The translations under genes were made by a program, and so were the position numbers. A model generated the notes under the pieces. It was given only the letters and a program-made list of their open reading frames with translations, searched no databases and was not told the origin of the DNA. DNA of 64,000 nt from Desmodus rotundus (lineage: Eukaryota > Chordata > Mammalia > Chiroptera > Phyllostomidae), in NCBI RefSeq assembly GCF_022682495.2, contig NC_071390.1, forward strand, positions 101,502,294 to 101,566,293, given 5' to 3'. The number at the start of each line of letters is the position of its first letter. Within the stretch, counting starts at the first letter, position 1. Shown here piece by piece: positions 35,805-46,355 of the stretch.

Positions 35805-36003
35805 AGCAAGTCCTGGGGTGGCAGATTGGATGGGTGGAGGGACTGAGCAAAAAGAAAAAAAGAGAGAAAGAACTCACAGATATGAACAACAGTGTGGTGA
35901 TTGTGAGGGGGTGAAGAAAGGGTGGAGGCCACGAGGGCATGGGGGACAAGCGGTAATGGAAAAAAATACAATAAAAAATGAACTATTAAAAATAAATAAA
36001 TAA
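35805..36003 (+). mobile_element. Bat-type L1 3' end inserted in L1M 5' UTR
   Basis: Same 3' UTR family as the 13-kb L1: 'gggtggagggactgagcaaa', 'gaaagaactcacagatatga', 'acaacagtgtggtgattgtg', a G-rich block, 'aagcggtaatggaaaaaa', then an A-rich end with three AAAT units. L1M 5' UTR text resumes shortly after ('accctacagaagaactcagt'). Confidence 0.82.
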
Positions 36004-36439
36004 AATAGTTAAAATACAAAAAAAAACAAACCCTACAGAAGAACTCAGTCACATGGGGGCCCCACACTTCTCTGAGTGTTACCTCCAGCTAGTCACAGTG
36101 AATACTTAGAGCAGGGAAGAGAGAAAGGAACCATACTGAAATATACCAGAACTCTCAGTTCTTAACAAGGCCTGCCCTCAGAAGAAACAATTTTACCACA
36201 GTAAAACCTGCTCAGGTTATATCAGAGCCTAAGTGACCTGGGGGAAGGGAAATACTCAACTTCAGCCCCCTCTAACTGTCCTGTCCCACCCAAGAAGGGG
36301 AAAGAACTGAGAAGCGCTGGTCCAGGGCATTTGCTCACCGCAAGACTGGGACCTAATCACAGAACTATAGAATACTTCCCCTCCCCCCACGCAGTACCAC
36401 TACATTATTAAAGGCCTATTTATCACACTTCTTTTCCCC

Positions 36440-37460
36440 AGTACATCATGTCCATCTTTCAATGAAAATTACAAGGCACACCGAAATGCAAAATACACAG
36501 CTTGAAGAGACTGAGCCACAGTCAGACATGGCAGAAATGTTAGAATTACCAGACCAGGAATGTTTCAAAAGCTATGTTTAATATGATAAGAACATTAATT
36601 TAAAATATGTGTATATATAATAATGCAAGAACAGATAGCTAATACAAGCAGAGAGATAGAAATTCTAAAAGAGAAATAAAAAGAAATGGTAGAGATCAAA
36701 AACACTGTACCAGAAATGAAAAATTCCTTTGATGGGCTCATTAGTAGAGTGGACATGACTGAGGGAAAAAAAAAATCTCTGACCTTGAGAATATGATAAC
36801 AGAAATTTCCAAAACTGAAAAGCTAAGCAAAAAAAAAAAAATTTAAGAAAAGAACCAGAACGGAACAGAATATCCAAGAACTATGAGAAATTACAAAAGG
36901 TGTAACGTGTCTAATAGGAGTACTAGGAGATGAGAAAAAGAAAAAGAAGCAATATTTAAAGTAATAAACTAATGGAGAAAGTTGAAAATTTCCTCAAATT
37001 AGTGTCAGACACCAAACCACGGATCCAGGAAGCTCAAAGACTACAGAACACATAAATGAAAAAAAATTAACAAACCCACAACAACAACAAAACTATACCA
37101 AGGCATATCACATTCAAACTTGAAACAATTAAATATAAAGAAAAGACCTTGAAAAAGAGAAGGGGGCAGTGAGAGTGAGGGAAGCATCTTACTTACGGAG
37201 GAGCAAACATAAGGATTACATTGGACTTCCCCTCGGGAACCATGCAAGTAAGAACAAAGTGGAGTGAAATATTTAAACTGTTGAGAAATCTGTACTCTGA
37301 AATTATCCTTCAAAACTGAATTCACCAAAAAGAATTCTATACCCCATGGCGACAAAGAAATAAAGACTATCTCAGATGAGCAAAAATTGAGGGAATTTAT
37401 TGCCAGTAGACCTGCCTCACAGAAAATGGTAAAAGTTTTTACAGAGAATGAAAATTAAAT
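36440..37460 (+). pseudogene. L1M ORF1 relic
   Basis: Sense-strand remains of an L1M ORF1. Its word order is preserved though the frame is broken: 'gacatggcagaaatgttaga', 'gctaatacaagcagagagat', 'gatgggctcattagtagagt', 'tatccaagaactatgagaaa', 'gtgtcagacaccaaaccacg', 'agaacaaagtggagtgaaat' and 'aattgagggaatttattgcc'. The coiled-coil region (about 36,620-36,830) is followed by the RNA-binding and C-terminal region. No frame over 100 codons survives in sense. Minus-strand frames at 36,665-36,877 and 37,041-37,355 are antisense artefacts. Confidence 0.82.
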
Positions 37461-38169
37461 AGTTCAAAAACTTGGATATACATAAAGAAAGGAAGAACAT
37501 CAGAGAAAGAATAAAGGAAGGTAAATTAAAAAACATTTTTCTTAATCTTAATTTATCTAATGGATAGCAATTTCCTCAAAGTAATAATAATGTATTCAAT
37601 TATGTATGATTATGTATAAGTGAAATGAATGACAGCAAAGATATAAGGGATGGAGAAAGGAATTAAAATTATGTTATTATTATTACTCATAGTACCCTTG
37701 AAGTAGTAGGATGTTATTGAAAGTGCACTTATAGGAGAACAACTAAAAAAAGGTTTTAAAGAATAAAATTGGTATGATAAGAAAGGAGAGAAAATGGAAT
37801 GGTAAAATGCTCAAAAAAGTAGAAAAAGTATGAAAGAAAAATAAGAACAAAAAACAAGGGGAACAAATATTGTAGATATTAATCCAACTATAGCAATGGC
37901 CACTTTAAATTCAAGGATACAAACACACCAATGAAAAGACAGATTGGATTGAAAACAGAGTGGATTATAAAACAAGACTCAACTGTAAGTTGTCTATGGG
38001 AAACCATTTTTAATAAAGAGGCACAGATTAAAAGTAAATAGGTGGAAAAAGATGTGCCTTGCTACTGTTAATCAAAAGAACAAATATTAATTTTAGCCAG
38101 AGTAGACTACAGAGCAAGAAATATTATCAGGAACAAAGAGGGGCATTACACAATGGTAAAGGGGCAAAT

Positions 38170-38340
38170 CGTCCTGTTATAATGGTTCATCAGCTGTAAC
38201 AGCTGTACCACTCTGGTGGGGATGTCGATAAAGGGAGAGATTGTGCAAGTGTGGCGACAGCGGATAAATGGAAAACTCTGTACCTTCCCCTCAATTTTGC
38301 TGGGAACTCAAAACTTCTCTAAAAAAGTCCTAGTTCTAAA
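38170..38340 (+). mobile_element. L1M 3' end lodged inside L1M ORF2
   Basis: 'gtaccactctggtggggatg', 'gtaccttcccctcaattttg' and 'ctgggaactcaaaacttctc' are 3'-terminal L1M words. The same order closes the host element at about 40,910-41,040. Here they sit in the middle of ORF2, in the same orientation, and are followed by AAAAAA and resumed ORF2 linker sequence. Confidence 0.7.
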
Positions 38341-38796
38341 AAATGCTTCTTAATAACACATGGGTCAAACATAAAATTGCAAGAAAAATTAAGAAATAGT
38401 TGAAGTAAATAAAAATAAAAAATATAGTATTAAAATTTGTAGGATGGAGCAAAAGCAGTGCTTAGAGGGAAAATTATAGCATTAAATGTATATGATAAAA
38501 AAGAAGAAAGATCTAAGATAAAAAATCTAAGCTTCCACCTTAAAAAACTAAAAAAAGAGGAGCAAATTTAATCCATAGTAATCAGAAGAAAAAAAATGGA
38601 ATAGAAATCAATAAAACTGAAAATAAGAAGTCAATAGGGAAAAATCAACAAAATCAAAAGTTGGCAGTTTAAAAAAGATCAATAAAATCGATAAGCCTCT
38701 AACCAGGCTAAGAAAAAAAGAAGACACAAATTAATATCAGAAATGCGATAGGGGATATCATTACAGATCCCATGGGTATTAAAAGTTTAATAAAGA

Positions 38797-38878
38797 AGCC
38801 CTGGCCGGGTAGCTCAGTTGGTTAGAGCGTTGTCCCAATATGCCAAGGTTGTGGGTTCAATCCCTAGTCAGGGAATGT
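38797..38878 (+). mobile_element. tRNA-Ile-like SINE head (VES-related)
   Basis: An 80-bp block opens with 'cctggccgggtagctcagtt'. It has a polymerase III A box ('tagctcagttgg') at about 38,810-38,821 and a B box 'gggttcaatcc' at 38,853-38,863. The run ggccggg-tagctcagttggttagagcg with 'gccaaggttgtgggttc' strongly resembles tRNA-Ile(AAT). The acceptor stem does not close and the anticodon loop is altered, so this is not a working tRNA. It lacks the VES body and CT-rich tail seen elsewhere, so it is either a truncated VES or an older tRNA-derived SINE. Inserted in L1M. Confidence 0.8.
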
Positions 38879-38985
38879 AATAAGCAATTATAGTAAAGTC
38901 GGAGACAAAAGGTTAATATATATAAAAGTCAATCACTTTATTATGTGTAATAAATGAACAAATTTTTGTATACAAACTTATTATA

Positions 38986-39112
38986 CACAGGATGGGCTAA
39001 GCATAGGTTTACAGTTGTTCATATGGAAAATAATAGAATAACTAATATATAATAAAACAATAAGAAAGTGTTTTGCATATTCACAACTGTAAACCTGTTT
39101 TGCCACACCCTG
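38986..39112. mobile_element. Non-autonomous Tc1/mariner MITE, copy 1
   Basis: About 127 bp with inverted ends: the left end has 'aggtttacagttgttcatat' and the right end has 'tcacaactgtaaacctgttt' followed by 'tgccacaccctg'. The arms pair over about 35 bp and the element is flanked by TA on both sides, the tc1/mariner target-duplication signature. No transposase. The internal part is AT-rich. It lies within L1M ORF2, upstream of 'gcaatgaacaaatggatttt'. Confidence 0.85.
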
Positions 39113-41040
39113 TATAAGCAATGAACAAATGGATTTTGAAATTAAAAACAAATTACTATTTAGATGTGTACCTAAAAGACTGAAATACTTAGGCATAAAT
39201 TTAACAAAATATATACAAGCCTATGTAAGGAAAACTACAAAAACTGATGAAAGATATCAAAGAAGAACTAAACAAATGGAGAGATAACCCATGTTCATTC
39301 ATAAATACTCACTATTGTTAAGATATTAGTTTCTCCCAACTTGATCTATATGTTCAAAACAATCCCAGTCAAGATCCCAGCAATATTTTGTGGACATCAA
39401 CAAACTGGTTCTAACATTTATATGGAGAGTCAGAAGACCCAGAATAGCCAACTCAGTATGAAAGAACAGAGAATTCCCTATGAGTAAGTATTGACACTAC
39501 CCCACTTGAATACTTACTACAAAGCTACAGTAGTCAAGATGGTATTGGTGAAAGCATAGACTAATAGGTCAATGGAACAGAAGAAGAGCCCAGAAACAGA
39601 CCCACATAATTATAGTCAACTGATCTTTGACAAAGGAGCAAAGGCAATACAATGGAGCGAAGACAGTCTTTTCAACAAACGGTGCTAGATGAACTGGACA
39701 TCTACATGCAAAAAACCCCCAAAAACAGCCTTACACTCTTCACAAAAATTAACTCAAAATGGATCGTAGATTTAAATGTAAAGTGCAAAACTAGAAAACC
39801 CCTAGGTGATAACACAGGAGAAAACCTAGATGACCTTGGATATGGGAATGACTTTTTGGATGTAACACCAAAGGCACAAGCCATGAAAGAAATAACTGAT
39901 AAGCAGGACTTCATTAAAATTAAAAACTCCTGTGCTGCAAAAGGCAATGCCAAGCACATGAGAAAACAGGCCACAGACTGGAAGAACATATCTGCAAAAG
40001 ACAAATCTGATAAAGAACTGTTATCCAAAATATACAAAGATCTCTTAAAATCAACCTTAAGTAAATTTTAAAAAATCCAATTAAAAATGAGCCAAAAACC
40101 TGAATGTATCATCACCAAAAATATGCAAATGGAAAATAAGCATATGAAATCATGTGTCAATAGGCAGTTGCAAATTAAAACAACAATGAGATACTACTAA
40201 ACTACCTGGTAGAATGGCCCAAATCTAAAACATTAACAACACTAGTGCTGGGGAGGACATAGAGCAACAGAAACTCTCAGTCGCTGCTGATGGGAATGCA
40301 AAATGCTACAGCCACTTTGGAAGGAAGTTTGGAAGTTTCTTACAAAACTAAACTTACTCTTATTATCTGATCCAGCAGTCATGCTCCTTGGTGTTTGCCC
40401 AAATGAACTGAATGCGCCTTTGTAGCCACACAAAAACCTGCACACAGACGTTTATAGTCACTTTATTCAAAACTGTCAAAATTTGGAAACATCCAAAATG
40501 TTCTGCACTAGGTAAGTGGATAAAGGGTGGTACAACCAAGTGGAAAATTATTCAGGGCTAAAAAGAAGTAAGTTATTGAGTTATGAATACACACAGAGAA
40601 AACTTAAATGCACACTACTAAGTATAAGGAGCCAATCTGAAAAGACCACATATTGTATGGTTCCCACTATATGACATGTGGGATAAGGCAAAACTATGGA
40701 CAAAGTGAAAAGATTAGTGGTTGCTATGGGTTAAGAGGGAGGGGGGAATGAATAGGAAGGGCACAGAGGGTTTTTAGGGCAACGAAACTATTCTGTTTGA
40801 TACTACAGTGGTGAACACATGTCATTATACATGTGTCAAAACCCATAGAATGCACAACTATGGACTTTGGGTGATGAGGGGTCAACTTAGGCTCATCCGT
40901 TGCAACAAATGTACCACTCTGGTGCAGGATGTCCCGGGTGGGGGAAGTCGTGTGCATTGGGGGTTAAGGGGTAGAAAGGAGGTATATGAGAAACCTCTGA
41001 ATTTCCCACTCAATTTTGATGTGAACCTAAAACTTCTCTA

Positions 41041-41205
41041 GATTGGCGGGGGGTAGTTTAGAGGGTAGAAGAAGAGTTGAGCAAAAAGGAGAAAGGACAT
41101 GGACATGGACACCAGTGTGGTGATTGCTGGGGGGAGGGGTCCTTAAGGGGACTAAGTGGTAATGCAAAAAATACAATAAAGACTTAAATATTTTAAAAAA
41201 AGAAT
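41041..41205 (+). mobile_element. 5'-truncated bat-type L1 3' end
   Basis: 'agagttgagcaaaaaggaga', 'ggacatggacaccagtgtgg', 'tgattgctggggggaggggt', 'ggggactaagtggtaatgca' and 'aaaatacaataaagacttaa', the 3' UTR family of the 13-kb L1. It begins exactly where the L1M 3' UTR loses its expected A-rich end, so it inserted at or near the old L1M tail. Confidence 0.82.
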
Positions 41206-41850
41206 GAGACATAAACCAGCAACAAAAGTAGACAGAATATGAAATGTGCTCAAGTACCCACAAAAAAAATGTTATGGGAATTAGGAAAGGAAGACATCAT
41301 TCAACATAACTTATAGTACAACTTATAGTAACTTTGATTACGGGTCTGTGAAGTGAAGAACTGCCAATGAAATTTCTAAGGAAAATTATTCGTAATTCTA
41401 CTACAGAGATATTTTGTGCTATGAGAGCATCAAGGAAAAGAAAATATATAGGTGTGATTTTTTCATATACTAAAAAGTATACTCGATACTAAATCTACTG
41501 AGCAATGACTTTCCTGGAAAAATATGTGAATCATGAACAAGGAGAAATATACTAAGTTATTCACATACTTTGACAGTCCTCAAAAACAAGGCAATTCCAA
41601 AGAAAGAGGGCAGAATAGAAAAGCGTAAAACCAGCAAAGACTTCTGAAAGATTTCACATGTCTGTCCATCACTATTCAGGTATATCACACTCAGGTGATG
41701 TAGTTAGTTATCTGCAGTAGCTTATTGAATAAAAGAAGCTCATATTTAACCGTTGCAGACCCTTCAAGGCTATGCAAGAGGAATCAGGATTCTTATAATT
41801 AAGCCCCCTGTTTAAGGGCTGTGAAACTTCTTCCCACAGACCCCAATGAT
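41206..41850. other. Unassigned sequence
   Basis: No gene or repeat recognised. A short direct duplication 'acttatagtaac/acaacttatagta' lies at about 41,308-41,332. Confidence 0.4.
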
Positions 41851-41855
41851 ATATA

Positions 41856-41983
41856 CGGCATTGGGCAAAAGGAAGTCTACAGTTGTTCATATGAAAAGTA
41901 ATACAACAATCAATAAATAATAACACAAGCATAAACTGTGTTTCACATACTCACAACTATAAACCTACTTTTGCTTCACCCTG
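41856..41983. mobile_element. Non-autonomous Tc1/mariner MITE, copy 2
   Basis: About 128 bp, the same family and orientation as copy 1: left arm 'agtctacagttgttcatatg', right arm 'ctcacaactataaacctact' followed by 'tttgcttcaccctg', flanked by TA (41,854-41,855 and 41,984-41,985). Intermediate words (AATACAACAATCAATAAATA, then 'gcataaactgtgtttcaca') are better kept than in copy 1. A 74-codon minus-strand frame runs through it by chance. Confidence 0.85.
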
Positions 41984-41985
41984 TA

Positions 41986-42599
41986 TTTGCTACCTTCCAA
42001 GTGCAGAACAGAGTATAATGACTGATGTGTGGGGTATTTAACCAACTGTGCTCTGTTAATGAGAACATTGATAGGGATGTCTTACATCATAAAAAAAAAC
42101 TAAGAGCAGCTAAATATGTAAGGACCCAATGTTAGTGACTCCAGATTTACTGCCCCAAATCACAGACTTTTTCTTTTAATTTAACTCTACAGATCTTTGC
42201 TTAATAGAGCAAAATCATATCATTCTATTAGCTATGTGCTTCTAAATGAAAACTTATTTTTCATTATTTTCACAATATGACCTATATTGAATCAAGAAAT
42301 AAGCTCCTAGCCCACATTAACAATGTTTGTTAAGTGGATAAATAAATGATTGAGTTGCTATGATTAAATTAAGGCAAAAATAGGGCTTAGGGAAATCAAT
42401 AAGTATATGGAAACACAAAATATATAGAGCTTCTCCCTAACAAAATATATGTAGTAATATATTTAATTCTGGCCAAAGATTAAGAAATGACATTTCACAA
42501 TAACAAAGAAAAATACTCTATTGACATTGGAATTAAAAAATGAAATTACTTCACATTTGTATAAATATGATATATTTATAATTATTGCAAGTTATTTGA
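41986..42599. other. Unassigned AT-rich sequence
   Basis: No gene or repeat recognised. A weak L2-like end may lie at about 42,320-42,355. Confidence 0.4.
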
Positions 42600-42751
42600 C
42601 GAGGCCAGCTGCTGTTGTTGGACAGACGTCTGGCCCTGAAGCCGCTGTGACTTACTGCCATCTCCCTACGATTCCTCCTTCATCTGGAAACGCCTGCATC
42701 TCCTCACCTTTGCTCCCTGCCTCAGACACACGAATGCAGGCGAACAGCCAG
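42600..42751 (+). other. CpG-bearing exon-like island ending at a splice donor
   Basis: A 150-bp patch with GC content far above its AT-rich surroundings and at least seven CpG dinucleotides, ending in CCAG|GTGAGT (exon end would be 42,751), a near-perfect 5' splice site. It is open in one plus-strand frame (part of a 116-codon frame at 42,521-42,871), but I recognise no protein domain. No strong acceptor with polypyrimidine tract precedes it. If real, it might be a first exon of a non-coding transcript or an orphan exon; it may equally be chance. Confidence 0.3.
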
Positions 42752-45308
42752 GTGAGTTTATACGAGTTGAAGTACAGATATATGAAACCTACATGCCACT
42801 TCAACCCATGCTTCCAGGTCCAGATTTTACACTGGTCACTTTACATTAAGAGTTCAAAGTTCGATTCATGAAGAAAAAGAAGTTCACAAAACGCAAAACT
42901 AGAAGTACTAGAGAGAAAACACTGCTTCCTATGGCTGTTTTTATCAAGCTGTTTCCGGCACTGACATTGACTATAAAACATATCAAACCAGTGTTTTACT
43001 TTGTGCAGGGTGGTATTTTTTGGCAGTCTCTGCTCTCTGTGTAATCAGTGTTTAATTGTAACAGCAAGATAGTTATTGTTTCCACCCCTCCTCCATGTAT
43101 CTCTCAGCATTTCATACTGACTTACATTGAAGGTTTTAACTAATGTCCTAAAATGTAAGTTAAATTACACCATGCAATTATGCGCGTTAAGCACTCAGTG
43201 GAAGCTAGACATTATTAGCTATATAATCATCCTCTAAAATAAAAATCTAAATTGTATGATTTTGTGAAATCTTCCATTCTAGCTACAACTGTCCTTAATG
43301 ATACACACATTTTTTATTTTTTCTGTTCTAAAAAAATGTTTCTAAACAGAATATCGATAGAAAACATGAACTCACAAAGCAAGATGAGAAAATTGAAATG
43401 TTTCTTTTATTTTCCGTCCAGAGTCTAATCTTCTATTGCTGTGGAGGATGAGTAATTACTATACCCTATAAAAATAAGGTGTGTTAACTGTTGGAAAGTA
43501 ATAAAGTTTCCCTTCCACAGCAGATGCTGAACAATAAATGCAAAATGATTCATCACAACTTGAATTGTCCTATTCCTACAGAGATTTCTACCTTAAATTG
43601 AAGAAGCAAAACACAGACTTAAATAGTCAAATAATTCAGTTCTACCAATTTGTTGCCTTCTTTGGATAGAAAAACATAGCAAAAGATAAAAAATACCACC
43701 TGTATTCCCTGTTTTACTATATCACTGAGAATTTCTCAATGAATACATTTAACTGTGCTTGATACTTGGGTGAGTGTCCTGAAAGCTTGAAGTAGCCTGT
43801 TTACTTATCATGATTGCTTAATACTTAGAGAATTTTTAAAGACAAAGAAAACCTCAACTTTTCCCCTCGAATGATAAAAACAACAGCAAATTCAGCAGAA
43901 GTATTCTGAGACGTAACTCCACCTAACAAGACACTACTTCCCAACAGAATCTGTGCCCACAGACGGGAAACTGCCTTCCTATGTGCCGTCCAAGGGATGT
44001 GGAAAGTTAACTTCACTCCTACAACACGTGTGTGGAGGGAAGGCAGAGAGGAGATAGCTACCCTTTAGGGAGTACACCATGATGATATTACATCACTACT
44101 GATGACAAAGATTTTTTTAAAGGTAGTTCTATAATCTAGATAGTCTATTCAATATAGAAATTTATCTCCGGTGAAAGGGAAAATAGCTTTCTCAGGAAGC
44201 AATACCTCTGAATTATAGAAAGTTTGTGCTAAGTACACCTGGCAGGGTGCTGAACACAATTTCTTTTAATGGATATATTTTCATGTTCAATCTAAAACTC
44301 CCCTAAATGAGTCCTCAAAGCTGAGAATAAAATATACAATTTCAATACAATTTCTGAAATGAAGTATTTCTGGAGTGTAACACTCAGTATGACACTTCAT
44401 TTCTCTATGAAAGTATTAATCTAAAGGTTTTTGTGACAGTGATCATTGGCTGAGAAGGCTAGTAGTTGTTAGAAGAGATGTTTTGACATCATTATTACTG
44501 AAACCATCATCAGTTTCCTGCACTTGGGATCTGTTATCTACCTCCATTAAAGAGGAAACTGGAGACAGGATAACTCTGGTAGGAGGTACGTGGCAGCTGT
44601 GCCACTTCTGAAGCCCCAGAGGGCTGGTAAGATGAAAACTGCAGTTGATAGTAGATATAAACACAGAAAGAATCAGAATTGAACATGATTTCAACATCAA
44701 ATTAAAAACAATGTTGCCATTCTTCTGGTAAGATTAAGTAAGAAATATTTTGTGACTTTAACAATACTACCTATTAATAGGTCCTCCTTTGAAGGAAACA
44801 GAAAGGACATACATAAAAACTTCATATTCGAACACAAAGTTTTGTCCTCATTCACCAACTCTGGAATTATTTCCTGTGTGCTTCACTGTGCTGTAGTATT
44901 TATTCTTTTTTAGGAAGAAAATATGTGGGAAATTTTCATTATTTTGCTAATTGAAATGAAAAGAGGTTTAAAAAAATCCAAATTTTTTTCATAAGTCTTA
45001 AGTCTGTGGTAAACAAAAAAAAAAAAAAACACAAATGAGGACATACTTTCTTGGTAAATATTGGCATTTTTCTAAAACAAGAAAAATTGAGTCATTAAAG
45101 GCCAATTTCCTCATTTTATAAATACTTCTTATAAATCAAAAATTTCAAGGAATCAGAATACATTTGCAAACAATGAGCTCCACATTTTAAATTCATCTCT
45201 GAAAATAAGAAGGTAGAACAAAGCTTCCTAACCTGGTCTGCTTTGATTTGAGAAAAAAAAATTCCAAAAGATTTCATTACTATATCACCAGGTCCTGTAC
45301 TAACAGTT
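42752..45308. other. Unassigned sequence
   Basis: AT-rich. Short frames at 43,825-44,016, 44,443-44,700 and 45,116-45,316 (minus) lack domains. A15 run near 45,020. No repeat family recognised with confidence. Confidence 0.4.
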
Positions 45309-45325
45309 AAAAACAAAACAGAATA

Positions 45326-45527
45326 CCTGGCTGGTGTACTTCAGTGGATTGAGTGCCGGCCTGCAAACCAAAGGGTCGTGAGTTTGTTTCCCAGTCAGGG
45401 CACGTGCCTGGGTTGCAGGCCAGGTCCCCAGTAGGGGGCGCAAGATAGGCAACCACACACTGATGTTTTTCTCCCTCTCATTCTTTCTCCCTTTCCCTCT
45501 CTCTAAAAATAAATAAATAAAATCTTT
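45326..45527 (+). mobile_element. VES SINE with target-site duplication
   Basis: Full VES order: 'cctggctggtgtacttcagt', 'ggattgagtgccggcctgca', 'gcacgtgcctgggttgcagg', 'ccccagtagggggcgcaaga', a CT-rich region and an (AAAT)n tail. Target duplications flank it: aaaaacaaaacagaata (45,309-45,325) and aaaacaaaaacagaata (45,528-45,544), near-identical over 17 bp. L1-type integration, comparatively recent. The B-box region is diverged ('gtcgtgagtttg'). Confidence 0.92.
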
Positions 45528-45544
45528 AAAACAAAAACAGAATA

Positions 45545-46125
45545 ATGAGGTCAGAATAATACAAACTGAAATCAGTGCACAATTCTAAAACATTCCAAAG
45601 TATCTTAGTGTTTTAAGGACAAAAATTAAATCACATCAGATATCTTGTAAAGTCTAACACAATGTCTACTACACTTAACCCCAAATATAAAAGATGACCT
45701 GAAAACTTCCATCTTAAAATCTATGGGATGCTACCTCATAGCATACTTCTCTTTTCACTTCCTTTCACAATCTCATTTCCCAATTCACTTTTTCATTCAT
45801 TAAAGAATTAGATGAGAGCAAAAACAGAAATGCAGAAAAAGATAACAGCTCAAAATACTAAATAAGAATTACTCATAACCAGGCAGGACATTACACTGAT
45901 ACTGCATATTATTTCCTAGCCATAAAATATTCTAAAGCGCTTTGATACATTTGAGCTAGAATGACGCCTTCTTCCTTAGTATGTGCTGTTCAAATTAAAC
46001 ATTTATAAGGCGTAATGAAACTTCAACATTCTTGGTCATCATTTGGTCCATTATGCTTTCCAATATCAAAGAAAGCACTGGTTACTGATGCATAAATACA
46101 TTCTGGCTGAAACAATATGCTACAC
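45545..46125. other. Unassigned sequence
   Basis: No gene or repeat recognised. Confidence 0.4.
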
Positions 46126-46129
46126 TAGG

Positions 46130-46355
46130 GAAATCACCGAGTTTAGATTCAGACCTGTGGCACATAAACACGGCTCCACCATTTATTCATGGAGTGACCT
46201 CAGATAAGTTACTCTCTGAACCTTAGATTCCACATTGGCAAAAGAAAAAAAAAGACAGAAAAAGATCAGCCTCGGTAGGGGGGCGGCCAGTAGGAAGGCT
46301 AAGTGGTCTAAGAATCACTTAGTACTTAGTGAACAGTAAATATAAGCTCCATTTA
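46130..46355 (+). repeat. MIR SINE relic
   Basis: MIR order: 'gagtttagattcagacctgt', 'cggctccaccatttattcat', 'ggagtgacctcagataagtt', 'actctctgaaccttagattc', 'cacattggcaaaagaaaaa' and 'tagtgaacagtaaatataag'. Confidence 0.7.

Larger units (their letters stand above)
37860..40070 (+). pseudogene. L1M ORF2 relic with missing core
   Basis: The ORF2 start (about 37,870-38,160) shows the endonuclease beginning ('attaatccaactatagcaat', 'gattataaaacaagactcaa'). The rest of the endonuclease is replaced from about 38,165 to 38,345 by an L1 3' end. The linker resumes ('ggatggagcaaaagcagtgc', about 38,443), but the reverse-transcriptase core, including the FADD box, is missing between about 38,760 and 38,890. 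The C-terminal part is best kept: an open segment at 39,652-40,071 of 139 codons reads 'KINSKWIVDLNVKCKTR' and ends 'LLSKIYKDLLKSTL', matching the ORF2 C-terminal domain. Non-functional. Confidence 0.85.
35520..41040 (+). mobile_element. Long ancient L1M element, nested and deleted
   Basis: Plus-strand order: 5' UTR (about 35,520-35,800 and 36,010-36,420, with 'gaagtgaggtcacagggcaa' and 'ctgctcaggttatatcagag'), ORF1 relic, ORF2 endonuclease start, a gap filled by other L1 3' sequence, the ORF2 linker, a missing RT core, the ORF2 C-terminal region, and a 3' UTR ending near 41,040 ('aatttcccactcaattttga', 'tgtgaacctaaaacttctct'). Later insertions sit at 35,805-36,003, 38,797-38,878 and 38,986-39,112, and another L1 3' end directly follows at 41,041. 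The element is older than the 13-kb L1, and the nesting order dates it relative to its passengers. Confidence 0.88.

Noticed and set aside
35633..36067. 144-codon minus-strand frame
   Set aside because: Antisense of L1M 5' UTR and of the inserted bat-type L1 3' UTR.
38797..38878. Functional tRNA-Ile gene
   Set aside because: Strong A and B boxes, but the acceptor stem does not pair, the anticodon loop is altered and it lies inside an L1M with SINE-like start.
39702..40037. 111-codon minus-strand frame
   Set aside because: Antisense shadow of the L1M ORF2 C-terminal relic.
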